This document shows positions 34,866 to 43,900 of a DNA stretch of 64,000 bases, piece after piece. Positions within the stretch are counted from its first letter, which is position 1, and every line of letters begins with the position of its first letter. This DNA comes from JBAXAM01 sp964213355. GTDB taxonomy: Bacteria > Pseudomonadota > Gammaproteobacteria > UBA9339. The notes beneath the pieces are model-generated. The model did no database searches, was not told the DNA's origin, and saw nothing but the letters and a program-made list of their open reading frames with translations. The position numbers were made by a program, and so were the translations under genes. Location of the stretch: positions 1-64,000 of the forward strand of contig CAXOVY010000032.1 in NCBI GenBank assembly GCA_964213355.1, given 5' to 3'.

Positions 34866-36509
34866 ATGACTTGGCTCAAAGATTTTTTATTACTTACATT
34901 AGTTATTGGTACCCTTTTTGGTGCGACACTTGGTAACTATCCTATCGATGCGCCTGATAGTGCACGCTACGCTGAGATTCCACGAGAAATGGTGGTAACC
35001 GGCGATTACATCACTCCGCATCTTAATGGCATAAAGTATTTTGAAAAACCCCCTCTGTTTTATTGGCTCCAAGCAATCAGCATTAAAGCTTGTGGCGCAA
35101 ATGAATTGGCGGTGAGCATTGTTAATGCATTGATGGCACTTGGCTGCTGCCTTCTTATCTATTTTACCGGGCGGAAATTATATGGCCGCCTAAGTGGTAT
35201 GCTTGCAAGTTTTATCTTTGCCACTAGTAGTTTAGTTTTTGCGCTAACTCGTGTTGTTACCTTGGATATGGCTCTTACTTTTTTTCTTACTGGCAGCCTT
35301 TGCTCTTTTTTATTGGCAACCCAAGAGCCTGCAGGAGGCAAGTGTAGTTTATATCTTTGGCTAATGTATATTTTTGCTGCATTAGCAGTTATGACCAAAG
35401 GGTTAGTTGGAATTGTTTTCCCTGGTATAATTATTTTAGTGTGGACTATAGTTTTTAATCAGTGGCGCGATATAAAAACTTATCGCATTGTGAGCGGCAT
35501 ATTTATTTTTCTGTTAATTACCCTGCCGTGGCATATTTTGGTACAAATTAAAAACCCCGAATTTTTTCACTTTTATTTTTTTGAACAGCATTTTTTGCGT
35601 TATTTAACTGATTACGCCGGTCGCACGCAGCCATGGTGGTTTCTACCAGCACTGTTTCTGGGCGGATTATATCCATGGGTAGTATTTTTGCCACAAGCAA
35701 TTATGCATCATGTACCAAAACAGTTTAGCCAGTGGCAACAATCTAAGCTAATTATATTTCTACTAATTTGGGCAGTAGTGATTTATGTTTTCTATACTTT
35801 TTCTAGTTCACAATTAATACCCTATATTTTGCCGATACTTCCACCTATTGCAGTATTACTTGGAAATTATCTCGCAACTTATTGGCAAAGTAACCAACAC
35901 CGACCAATTACCATGGGCTTCAATGCATTATTATTTTTAAATATCTCACTAGGAATTGGTGCTATTGCTGCTATTTTTATGCTTAACTTTGATGAACAAA
36001 CAATTACGAGGCAAAATCTTTATATTGCTGCAGCTGGGGTAATTATAGGAGCTATTGTTAGTGTTCTATGCTATCGGCGGCGTGGATTATTCTTTGGTTT
36101 TACAGCGATGTTTTTAACTATTTCTGCTTTATGGTTATATATTAGTCCAATTATTACCATTATTAATAAACACACGATTAAGCCTTTAATTATAACGTTG
36201 CAACAAAAGCTAAAACCTGAGGATGAAGTAATTTGTTATGGCGCTTACTATCAAGACCTACCATTTTATTTGAAGCGGCTAGTTACGGTTGCAAACTATG
36301 ATGGTGAGTTAACTTTTGGGATGCAGCATCAAGATGCAAAAGCTTGGATGATTGATACCAAAACTTTTTGGGAGCGGTGGAACAGTAATAAGACCGTTTA
36401 TTTAATAGTAAGTGCAAACAATTATCGCTCATTGCAAGCTACCACAACAACAAAAATGCGCATAGTTGATAGGCACCTAGATGAGGTGCTTGTAGTTAAT
36501 GCAAAATAA
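34866..36509 (+). CDS. arnT: 4-amino-4-deoxy-L-arabinose lipid A transferase
   Basis: ArnT moves aminoarabinose from undecaprenyl phosphate to lipid A on the periplasmic face of the inner membrane, lowering its negative charge and the binding of cationic peptides. The 547-residue length equals the E. coli enzyme. The N-terminal periplasmic loop has the catalytic region IDAPDSARYAEIPREM and YFEKPPLFYWLQ, typical of GT-83. About 12 membrane helices follow. It leads an operon with the five genes downstream, an order unlike E. coli (arnBCADTEF). Confidence 0.92.
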   Translation: MTWLKDFLLLTLVIGTLFGATLGNYPIDAPDSARYAEIPREMVVTGDYITPHLNGIKYFEKPPLFYWLQAISIKACGANELAVSIVNALMALGCCLLIYFTGRKLYGRLSGMLASFIFATSSLVFALTRVVTLDMALTFFLTGSLCSFLLATQEPAGGKCSLYLWLMYIFAALAVMTKGLVGIVFPGIIILVWTIVFNQWRDIKTYRIVSGIFIFLLITLPWHILVQIKNPEFFHFYFFEQHFLRYLTDYAGRTQPWWFLPALFLGGLYPWVVFLPQAIMHHVPKQFSQWQQSKLIIFLLIWAVVIYVFYTFSSSQLIPYILPILPPIAVLLGNYLATYWQSNQHRPITMGFNALLFLNISLGIGAIAAIFMLNFDEQTITRQNLYIAAAGVIIGAIVSVLCYRRRGLFFGFTAMFLTISALWLYISPIITIINKHTIKPLIITLQQKLKPEDEVICYGAYYQDLPFYLKRLVTVANYDGELTFGMQHQDAKAWMIDTKTFWERWNSNKTVYLIVSANNYRSLQATTTTKMRIVDRHLDEVLVVNAK

Positions 36510-36530
36510 CATGCGAAGGACTTTATATTT

Positions 36531-36902
36531 ATGAACCCAATAGTATTTGCTCTGATTCTGCTTGCTGTTGTTTTTAACACAGTAGCTCAGCTTGCTTTAA
36601 AAACGGGTATCGATCGAGTGGGTGCATTTGTTTTTCACTGGTCAAATTTTATTCCTATTGTTTTGAAGTTAATGGTTTCCCCATGGATTATTGTAGGGCT
36701 GTTTATTTATGTCGGTAGTGTTGGGGTATGGTTAATGGTGCTGTCACGTACGCCAGTAAGCATTGCTTTTCCAATGTCTAGTCTTGCTTATGTAACCAGT
36801 GCTATTGCGGCTTATTATTTACTGGGTGAAAATTTATCCATGCTAAGGATTGTGGGAATTATTGTGATATTAGTTGGTGTGTATATGGTGGCGAGAAGCT
36901 GA
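36531..36902 (+). CDS. Small four-helix protein, ArnE/ArnF-type flippase subunit
   Basis: The 123-residue protein has four membrane helices and the EamA/SMR-like features of ArnE/ArnF, for example VFNTVAQLALKTG in helix 1 and YVTSAIAAYYLLGENLS near the end. In enterobacteria ArnE and ArnF form a heterodimer that flips undecaprenyl-phosphate-aminoarabinose. Only one such gene is present here, so it may act as a homodimer. It lies between arnT and arnB in the same direction. Confidence 0.82.
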   Translation: MNPIVFALILLAVVFNTVAQLALKTGIDRVGAFVFHWSNFIPIVLKLMVSPWIIVGLFIYVGSVGVWLMVLSRTPVSIAFPMSSLAYVTSAIAAYYLLGENLSMLRIVGIIVILVGVYMVARS

Positions 36903-36936
36903 GTTTTTGTGATAGACTTTTTTATGAGGTTCAGAC

Positions 36937-38091
36937 ATGACAGATAAATTCTTAAAATTTACAACTCCAGCAATCGACCAAGCGACAATTGATGAGGTGG
37001 TAGCATGTCTCAAATCTGGGTGGTTGGCGACTGGTCCAAGAGTTAAACAGTTAGAAGAGAGGTTGGAAAGATATTTTGGATCGCCACATGTGCTCGCACT
37101 TACTTCGGGCACTGCGGCTCTACATCTTGCGCTGAAAGGTTTTGGGTTTAAACTAGGAGATGAAGTAATTACCACGCCGATGACTTTTATTGCAAGTCTT
37201 AATACGATTGTACATGCTGGTGCTAAACCAGTGTTAGTTGATGTTGATTTAAAAACTCGTAACATTGATGTTACTAAAATTGTAAGCAAAATTACCCCGC
37301 GTACCAAAGCTATTCTGCCAGTTCATTTTGCTGGTATTCCGGTTGATTTGGATCCGCTTTATGAAATCGCGCAAAAATATAATTTGCGCGTACTTGAAGA
37401 TTCTGCCCATGCGATTGGCTCGCGTTATAAAGGGAGAGTTATAGGAAGTTTTGGCGATACCCAAGCGTTTAGTTTCCATCCAAATAAAGTTATGACGACC
37501 GGCGAGGGTGGTTGTATCTCCACTCGTGATAGTAAGTTAGCACAAGACATTAGGGTGCAGCGTTTTCATGGTATTGATCGCGAAGCATTTAATCGCCATG
37601 AAAAAGGTGGCAGTCAAGATTACGATGTTATCCAACCAGGCTATAAGTATAATATGCTTGATTTACAGGCTGCAATTGGTATTCACCAGCTTACAGAGCT
37701 TGAAAGTTTTATTGCTAAACGTCAATTATTAGTGGATCGTTATAATGAAAAATTAGCTGATTGGCCGGAGTTAACTTTGCCCCAGCTACCAGGCTATGAT
37801 TGTCGTGTTTCCTGGTATGTTTATGCACCACTAATTAACACTGAAGCTGCTAATATGAGTCGTGATACTTTTATGGAGCAGATGAAAGAGCATGATATTG
37901 GTACTGGTCTGCATCATCATGCAGCGCATTTATATACTTATTATCAAGAAACTTATGGCTATAAACGTGGACAATTTCCTCATGCAGAAACAATTTCTGA
38001 CCGTATTGTATCTTTGCCGCTTTTCGCTACTATGACGTTAGATGACCAGGATCGCGTAATTGCCGCGATGAAGCGGGTTTTTAAAAGGTAA
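36937..38091 (+). CDS. arnB: UDP-4-amino-4-deoxy-L-arabinose aminotransferase
   Basis: ArnB is a PLP enzyme that transaminates UDP-4-keto-pentose with glutamate. The 384-residue protein has the DegT/DnrJ fold with ALTSGTAALHLALKG, the PLP-stacking DSAHAIGSRY and the Schiff-base Lys in FSFHPNKVMTTGEGG (near residue 185). The length and start (FLKFTTPAIDQATIDEV) match ArnB closely. arnC follows after three bases. Confidence 0.95.
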   Translation: MTDKFLKFTTPAIDQATIDEVVACLKSGWLATGPRVKQLEERLERYFGSPHVLALTSGTAALHLALKGFGFKLGDEVITTPMTFIASLNTIVHAGAKPVLVDVDLKTRNIDVTKIVSKITPRTKAILPVHFAGIPVDLDPLYEIAQKYNLRVLEDSAHAIGSRYKGRVIGSFGDTQAFSFHPNKVMTTGEGGCISTRDSKLAQDIRVQRFHGIDREAFNRHEKGGSQDYDVIQPGYKYNMLDLQAAIGIHQLTELESFIAKRQLLVDRYNEKLADWPELTLPQLPGYDCRVSWYVYAPLINTEAANMSRDTFMEQMKEHDIGTGLHHHAAHLYTYYQETYGYKRGQFPHAETISDRIVSLPLFATMTLDDQDRVIAAMKRVFKR

Positions 38092-38094
38092 ACT

Positions 38095-39060
38095 ATGAAA
38101 CCATACATTAGCATTGTTATTCCGGTTTACAATGAAGCCGGTAATCTAGAAAATTTATTTACGCGTCTAACAACCACCCTAGATAAATTAAATACAACTT
38201 ATGAAGTTATTTTTACGAATGATGGCAGTAAAGATAATTCGATGAGGATTTTAGAGGAACTTCACAACCGTCGTCCCGTCCAAGTGAAAGTCATAGATTT
38301 CCGCCGCAATTTTGGTCAGCACATGGCCGTGATGGCTGGGTTTGAATTATCCCAGGGTGAGATAGTCGTAACTTTAGATTCCGATTTACAAAACCCACCA
38401 GAAGAAATTCCAAAATTATTAGCGTTAATGGAACAAGGCCATGATTTAGTGAGTGGTGTGCGTTTGTATGAACGCAAAGATAGTTGGTTTCGTCGCAATG
38501 TTTCAATTTTGGTAAATAAAGCTCGTGCCGTTATTACCAATCTCAACATGACTGATCATGGCTGCATGCTAAGAGCTTATAGCAGAAATGTTATAGACTT
38601 AATGATTGCAGGTAGTGAATCTTGTATTTTTATTCCAGCGCTAGCACATACTTATGCTACTAGCCCGGCTGAAGTTAGAGTTGATCATGAAGCTCGTTTT
38701 GAAGGAGAGTCTAAATATCGTTTGTATGATCTCATCCGCCTAAATTTTGATTTAATGACTGGTTATTCACTCATACCACTACAAATTTTCACCTTGTTTG
38801 GTTTGGGTATCGCTTTTATAAGCGTAGTTTTTGTTGCTTTTTTATTTGTGCGGCGTTTAATTATTGGTCCGGAGGCAGAAGGTGTATTTACCTTATTTGC
38901 CATTTTATTTTTCTTAATCGGTGTGATATTAACTGGGCTTGGTATTATGGGTGAGTACATTGGTCGCATTTATAAAGAGGTGCAACACCGCCCGCGGTTC
39001 GCTGTTAAAACAGTTTTAGGAGCAAAAATTGATGAAAAAAGTTCTTATTCTTGGCATTAA
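38095..39060 (+). CDS. arnC: Undecaprenyl-phosphate 4-deoxy-4-formamido-L-arabinose transferase
   Basis: ArnC is a GT-2 enzyme that links the formylated sugar to undecaprenyl phosphate. The 321-residue protein has the nucleotide-binding IVIPVYNEAGNLENLF, the DSDLQNPPEEI metal motif near residue 97, and two C-terminal membrane helices (about 230-255 and 265-290). Its 3' end overlaps the next gene by 29 bases. The known substrate is formylated, which matters because no formyltransferase is encoded nearby. Confidence 0.94.
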   Translation: MKPYISIVIPVYNEAGNLENLFTRLTTTLDKLNTTYEVIFTNDGSKDNSMRILEELHNRRPVQVKVIDFRRNFGQHMAVMAGFELSQGEIVVTLDSDLQNPPEEIPKLLALMEQGHDLVSGVRLYERKDSWFRRNVSILVNKARAVITNLNMTDHGCMLRAYSRNVIDLMIAGSESCIFIPALAHTYATSPAEVRVDHEARFEGESKYRLYDLIRLNFDLMTGYSLIPLQIFTLFGLGIAFISVVFVAFLFVRRLIIGPEAEGVFTLFAILFFLIGVILTGLGIMGEYIGRIYKEVQHRPRFAVKTVLGAKIDEKSSYSWH

Positions 39061-40045
39061 TGGTTTTATTGGTAATCAATTAACTAAAAAAATTCTCGCA
39101 AGTACTGATTGGGAAATTTATGGTATGGATGTTGCCACGAATAAACTTGGACTTAGCCTTAATAATCCACGCCTCCATTTTACTGAGGGTGATATTACGA
39201 TTAACAAAGAGTGGATTGCTTATCATATAAAAAAATGCGATGTGATTTTACCATTGGTTGCTGTTGCAACACCTGCTGTTTATGTTACGGATCCGCTACG
39301 TGTGTTTGAACTTGATTTCGAAGCTAATTTACCGATTGTGCGTCAATGTGTGCAATGGAAAAAGCATCTGGTATTTCCTTCTACATCAGAAGTGTATGGT
39401 ATGAGTACTGAAGCAGAATTCGACGAAGAAACTAGCATTCTCATGCAGGGTCCGATCAATAAAGAGCGCTGGATTTATTCTTGCTCGAAACAATTAATGG
39501 ATCGAGTAATTTATGCTTATGGCAAACATCAGGATCTAAAATTTACCTTATTTCGGCCTTTTAATTGGATTGGGCCAACGCAAGATGATATTCATAGTTT
39601 GCCTCCAGGTGGAGTGCGTCTTGTAACGCAGCTTATCAGCAATATTTTTTATGGTAAGGATTTTCAATTAGTCGATGGCGGTGAACAAAAACGGTGCTTT
39701 GTTTATATTGATGATGCAATCGAGGCATTAATAAAAATTATTGAAAATAAAAATGGCTGCGTCGAAGGTAAAATCATCAATATTGGCAATCCAAAAAACA
39801 ATGCATCTGTGCGCGAAGTTGCGGAAGCAGTTTTGCGACTTGCCAAAAAATATACGAAATATAAAGCTCAAGTTGGAAAAATAAAAATCGTAAGCACGCA
39901 TTCAGATAATTATTATGGTAGCGGTTATCAAGATGTGCAAAATCGTGTTCCATCAATTAAACGCGCGCGAGAAATTTTGGGTTGGAAGCCTAAGACTGAT
40001 CTAGAAACGGCGCTGCAAAAAACTATGGATTTTTATTTGAAATGA
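39032..40045 (+). CDS. arnA: ArnA decarboxylase domain only (UDP-glucuronate decarboxylase)
   Basis: In E. coli ArnA is a fusion of an N-terminal formyltransferase and a C-terminal UDP-glucuronate oxidative decarboxylase. This 337-residue protein corresponds to the second part only. It has the NAD-binding LILGINGFIGNQL at the start, the SDR active-site region YSCSKQLMDRVIY, the RPFNWIGP motif and RCFVYIDDAIEAL. The ATG at 39032 has AGGAG upstream. An in-frame TTG at 39029 is less likely. It overlaps arnC by 29 bases and arnD by four. The missing formyltransferase must be encoded elsewhere, or the step differs. Confidence 0.9.
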   Translation: MKKVLILGINGFIGNQLTKKILASTDWEIYGMDVATNKLGLSLNNPRLHFTEGDITINKEWIAYHIKKCDVILPLVAVATPAVYVTDPLRVFELDFEANLPIVRQCVQWKKHLVFPSTSEVYGMSTEAEFDEETSILMQGPINKERWIYSCSKQLMDRVIYAYGKHQDLKFTLFRPFNWIGPTQDDIHSLPPGGVRLVTQLISNIFYGKDFQLVDGGEQKRCFVYIDDAIEALIKIIENKNGCVEGKIINIGNPKNNASVREVAEAVLRLAKKYTKYKAQVGKIKIVSTHSDNYYGSGYQDVQNRVPSIKRAREILGWKPKTDLETALQKTMDFYLK

Positions 40046-40941
40046 CAATACTTGCAATTAAAATTGATGTCGATACAGAAATTGGTACGCGCATTGGTAT
40101 TCCAAATTTGCTGGTTTTACTAAAAGGCTTGCAAATTCCCGCAACATTTTACTTGTCTCTTGGTTCGGATAATACAGGACGTGCTATTAAAAGAATTTTT
40201 CGTAAAGGCTTTTTTAAAAAATGTGCGCGTACTAGTGTCATCAGTACTCACGGTCTGCGTACTTTGTTAAACGGCGTGTTACTTCCAGGACCACATATTG
40301 GTAAGAAACACGAACAATTATTGCGTACTATTAAAGGGCAAGGATTTGATGTTGGTGTTCACGCTTACGATCACCAAAAGTGGCAGGATGGCGTTACGCA
40401 GATGTCACAAGAAAGAATTACAGAGGAATTTAAAAAGGCCTTAAACGAATTTCAGCGTATATTTGGTACATCAGCTACAACAGCAGCAGCTCCAGGTTGG
40501 CAAGCCAATGAAAAAACTTTAGCAGTTTATGATCAAGCTAGTTTCATTTATGCGAGTGATTGCCGCGGTGCGTCGCCGTTTTTCCCGAAAATTAGCGACA
40601 AAACATATAAAACTCTGCAAATTCCAACGACATTGCCGACGCTAGATGAGCTTTTAGGACGATCCGAATTTCCTTTAGAAAAATTAACTGCACATTATTT
40701 ATCTTTGTTAAAACCAGACGCGCTAAATGTTTTAACTATTCATACAGAACTTGAAGGGATGAAATATTTAGCCTGGTTTCGTTCATTTTTAGTTGAATTA
40801 AAAAAACAAAACATACAATTCACAAATTTGAGTGATATTGCAAAGTCCGCTAAATTTCCAGTGTGCGAATTAGTGCAAGCAGGAGTCGAAGGCCGATCTG
40901 GAAAGCTAGCTTGGCAGGGTAAAACTACTGTTATAGTTTAA
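40042..40941 (+). CDS. arnD: Undecaprenyl-P-formamidoarabinose deformylase
   Basis: ArnD removes the formyl group after ArnC, making the pathway irreversible. The 299-residue polysaccharide-deacetylase-type protein has the metal and catalytic motifs AIKIDVDTEIGTRIG at the start, GVHAYDHQKWQDG near residue 110 and APGWQAN near 152, as in ArnD. It starts with an ATGA overlap with the preceding gene. It is the last arn gene. A HAD hydrolase follows after nine bases and may be co-transcribed. Confidence 0.93.
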   Translation: MTILAIKIDVDTEIGTRIGIPNLLVLLKGLQIPATFYLSLGSDNTGRAIKRIFRKGFFKKCARTSVISTHGLRTLLNGVLLPGPHIGKKHEQLLRTIKGQGFDVGVHAYDHQKWQDGVTQMSQERITEEFKKALNEFQRIFGTSATTAAAPGWQANEKTLAVYDQASFIYASDCRGASPFFPKISDKTYKTLQIPTTLPTLDELLGRSEFPLEKLTAHYLSLLKPDALNVLTIHTELEGMKYLAWFRSFLVELKKQNIQFTNLSDIAKSAKFPVCELVQAGVEGRSGKLAWQGKTTVIV

Positions 40942-40950
40942 GGAAATATT

Positions 40951-41562
40951 ATGAAAAATATCATTTTTGATTTCGGTGGGGTTTTAATTGCGTGGGATCC
41001 GGATATTATTTATAAAAAACACTTTGCTAATGATTTAGCTAAAGTGCAAAATTTTTATGAAGAAACTGGTATTAAAAAAGTGAATGCGGAATTAGATTGT
41101 GGCAGGCCTTTTCAAGAAGCATTAACCGAATTATCTGCTAAATTTCCTCATCATCATGAGCCCATTCATCTTTGGAAAAAACAGTGGCTCGATATGATTG
41201 GCGGTCCCATTGAAGATAGCATTAAAGTATTAGAATCTTTGTATGCACAGGGTCATCCTCTCTATGGGCTAACAAACTGGGCTGAAGAAACCTTTTTTTC
41301 ACACATACGATATAGCGATGATTATAAGTTCCTTAATTATTTCAAAGATATTGTTGTTTCAGGAGTAGAGCGCGTAATCAAACCAGATCCGAAGATCTAT
41401 AAAATTCTATTGCAAAGAAATGAGCTGCATCCAGAAGATTGTATCTACATAGATGACAACCCAGACAATCTTATTCCAGCGCAAAATTTAGGCATGTCGA
41501 CCATAGCGTTTACTTCGCCAAAGCAGCTTATTAGTGAGCTCGAGTTGCATTTAATCTTGTAG
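40951..41562 (+). CDS. HAD-family hydrolase (YihX/haloacid dehalogenase-like)
   Basis: The 203-residue protein has the HAD nucleophile block IIFDFGGVLIAWD, in which the second motif-I acid is replaced by Gly, as in the haloacid-dehalogenase/YihX subgroup. It also has a motif III Lys in GVERVIKPDPKIY and the acidic pair in CIYIDDNPDNL. The substrate is not predictable. It lies nine bases behind arnD with an AAGGA site, so it may belong to that operon without an obvious role in lipid A modification. Confidence 0.85.
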   Translation: MKNIIFDFGGVLIAWDPDIIYKKHFANDLAKVQNFYEETGIKKVNAELDCGRPFQEALTELSAKFPHHHEPIHLWKKQWLDMIGGPIEDSIKVLESLYAQGHPLYGLTNWAEETFFSHIRYSDDYKFLNYFKDIVVSGVERVIKPDPKIYKILLQRNELHPEDCIYIDDNPDNLIPAQNLGMSTIAFTSPKQLISELELHLIL

Positions 41563-41590
41563 CCACAAGCTTTAGCTTGCGCTCTACATG
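41563..41590. repeat. Diverged REP-like palindrome between convergent HAD genes
   Basis: The sequence CACAAGCTTTAGCTTGCGC resembles the REP-like family (CGCAGGCTTTAGCCTGCG) but with changed arms. It fills the 28-bp gap between two convergent genes, so it may help end transcription. Confidence 0.5.
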
Positions 41591-42277
41591 TCATTTTTTC
41601 GCGATCAATTTTTTTAATAAGTTCAATAGTGCATCGGCATCATCTGCGATTTCCCATGGCTTAGTTTTTTTTATCATATCTTTGTACCACGAATACTTTG
41701 CATGTGTACCGCCTAAAAATCCTATGACCGGCATTTTGGCTGCTTTTGCTGCGGCAATGCCAGTAGTGCTATCTTCAACTACCAGGCAGTTTTTGGGTTT
41801 AACTTTCATTTGATCAGCGGCATGTAAAAATAAATCTGGTTCTGGTTTGCCTTGTTTTACCATAGAGGCACTGTATATATGTTCTTTTTTAAAATAACTA
41901 TCCAATCTTGTGATTGCTAAACTCGAATTTAACTGACTGGGAGTGGCGTTCGAAGCAATGCATTTTCGTATTTTATTAGCAGCCAAATATTGCATGACGT
42001 AGTGGATATTTGTTATGGGTTGTAATGTATCTTGATAACTAGCAGTAGTTTTGCTTTTTAAGTCATGAAAAAAATCGTCCGATATTTTTTCACCATATTT
42101 TTCCTTTAATAGTCTGTTGATTTCATCATCTGGTAAGCCGGTAAACGTTTTTATGGATTCTTCTACAGTTATAGAATCACCAAAATGAGCGGTTTCATAG
42201 ACACCAATGCGGTGCGAAATTATCTCACTATCGACTAACACCCCATCGCAATCAAAAATTAACAGATCAATTTTCAT
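41591..42277 (-). CDS. HAD-family phosphatase (phosphoglucomutase/YieH-like)
   Basis: The 228-residue protein has a canonical motif I (LIFDCDGVLVDSE), the motif III Lys in MVKQGKPEPDLF and the acidic motif IV in CLVVEDSTTGIAAAKAA. Together these suggest a sugar-phosphate phosphatase or mutase of the beta-phosphoglucomutase group. It begins with a four-base overlap with mtaD (ATGA), so the two are translated together. In pseudomonads an mtaD-type gene is followed by ubiG and the phosphatase mupP. This may be a reduced version of that cluster, which is inference. Confidence 0.85.
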   Translation of the reverse strand: MKIDLLIFDCDGVLVDSEIISHRIGVYETAHFGDSITVEESIKTFTGLPDDEINRLLKEKYGEKISDDFFHDLKSKTTASYQDTLQPITNIHYVMQYLAANKIRKCIASNATPSQLNSSLAITRLDSYFKKEHIYSASMVKQGKPEPDLFLHAADQMKVKPKNCLVVEDSTTGIAAAKAAKMPVIGFLGGTHAKYSWYKDMIKKTKPWEIADDADALLNLLKKLIAKK

Positions 42278-43602
42278 CTATTTTTTTTCTTCGTATTATG
42301 TTTAATTAAATTATTCCAGTACTTTGCTTTTTCGATAATGGCATGCTGATCACATGTGAGTGGTATGCTATCTTGTAGGAGTAATTGGCCATTAACTAGC
42401 ACGTTTGCTACATCTGATGCTTGCGCTGCATATACTAGGTGTGAATAAATATCGTAGATTGGTACTAAGTGTGGTTGTGTTAAATTTAGCGTAATTAAAT
42501 CAGCAACAGCATTTTTAGCTAAGAAACCTAGATTTTGTAAACCAAGTGCTTGTGCGCCATTGCGAGTAGCCATTAATAATGCACTTTTGGCGTTAAGTAT
42601 AGTGGGATCTTTGTTAATTGATTTGTGAACCTTGGCGGCAGTAGAAATTTCTGAAAACATGTTCAAATCATTATTACTGGCTGCTCCATCTGTGCCAAAT
42701 GCGACATTAATTTGTGCTTTTAGCATTTGAGCTATGGGTGCAATTCCAGAGGCAAGTTTTAGTTCACTTTCGATGCAATGGACAACATTGACCCGGTGTT
42801 TTGCTAATAGTGCAATGTCTGCATCGTCACACCAAACACAGTGAGCTGCGATAGTATGCTCATCTAAAAGCCCACAGGCTTCCAAGTGTGATATGGGAGT
42901 TTTATTGAATTTTTTACGAATATCTTCAATTTCCTCGGCGGTTTCAGCAACATGAATTTGTAATTGGATATCGTATTTTTCTGCTAAAACTTTGGCTTTT
43001 TTTAGTGTTGCTGCTGAACAAGTGTAGGTAGCATGTGGTGCTACCGATGGAGTTATAAGTGCATCATTTTTCCATTGCAGAATAAAATCTTCTGTTTGGG
43101 TTAGATATTCGTCAGGGTTTTTGGCAACTTGTGTTGGAAAGTCAAAAATAGCATTACCTATTGTAGCGCGTAGTCCAATGCTTTTAGTTGCGGCTGCAAT
43201 GTCATGACCATAAAAATACATGTCAGCAAAGTTCGTTGTTCCGCCTTTTAGCATTTCTAGGCACGCAAGTTGCGTGGCATCATGAACGAATTCTTCATTA
43301 AGCCATTTTTTTTCTGCTGGCCAAATGTATTGCTCTAACCAAATTTGAAGTGGTATATCATCTGCTATGCCACGAAAGTATACCATAGCCGCATGGTTAT
43401 GGGTGTTGATCAATCCTGGTAATACGACGTGCCCTTGTCCCCCAATTATTGGAGTATTGGGGTATTGTTTAAAAAGTATTTTTTGTGGTGCAACATCGAC
43501 GATTTTGTTGCCTAAAACAGCAACCGCACCATTTGCTATGACGTCTAGGTTAGCATTCATGGTTACTACGTAATCGCCGCAGACAAGGTAGTTTATAGAC
43601 AT
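42274..43602 (-). CDS. mtaD: Amidohydrolase, MTA/SAH deaminase type
   Basis: The 442-residue protein is a TRZ/ATZ-family amidohydrolase. It has metal ligands in LINTHNHAAM (near residue 67), IHVAETAEE, AAHCVWCDD and FGTDGAASNNDLNMFSE. The residues IWLEQYIWPAEKKW match 5'-methylthioadenosine/S-adenosylhomocysteine deaminases. Guanine-deaminase-like activity cannot be fully excluded. It overlaps the HAD phosphatase by four bases. It lies divergently from the MFS gene at 43901, with 298 bp between them. Confidence 0.88.
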   Translation of the reverse strand: MSINYLVCGDYVVTMNANLDVIANGAVAVLGNKIVDVAPQKILFKQYPNTPIIGGQGHVVLPGLINTHNHAAMVYFRGIADDIPLQIWLEQYIWPAEKKWLNEEFVHDATQLACLEMLKGGTTNFADMYFYGHDIAAATKSIGLRATIGNAIFDFPTQVAKNPDEYLTQTEDFILQWKNDALITPSVAPHATYTCSAATLKKAKVLAEKYDIQLQIHVAETAEEIEDIRKKFNKTPISHLEACGLLDEHTIAAHCVWCDDADIALLAKHRVNVVHCIESELKLASGIAPIAQMLKAQINVAFGTDGAASNNDLNMFSEISTAAKVHKSINKDPTILNAKSALLMATRNGAQALGLQNLGFLAKNAVADLITLNLTQPHLVPIYDIYSHLVYAAQASDVANVLVNGQLLLQDSIPLTCDQHAIIEKAKYWNNLIKHNTKKKNR

Positions 43603-43900
43603 GATTCTTGCATTATAACACTCGCTTTGTTACCTACCAATACACTACCATAATCAAAAGAGTAATCATAACCATTGCCCGCAATTTTTTTGGCATACTT
43701 ATCAATTGACTCATAACCATTAAATATTTGGCGATAGACAAAATTTTTATACTTAAGCTTTCTTTAATATAAACCATCTAGTGAATATGATATATTGATC
43801 TTAGTAGTACCGGTTTGAATATGGGAGCGTGTATTGTTTTTTATGGCGGCCATATTTTATAGTAAATAGTAATTGGTTGTTGTTATGAGGAGGTTGGTGC
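43603..43900. other. Divergent intergenic region between mtaD and an MFS gene
   Basis: This 298-bp AT-rich stretch has no convincing ORF. A TATGATAT element near 43789 is a possible -10 box for the rightward transporter. No operator or riboswitch is evident. The transporter has a strong GAGGAGG ribosome binding site at its end. Confidence 0.5.
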
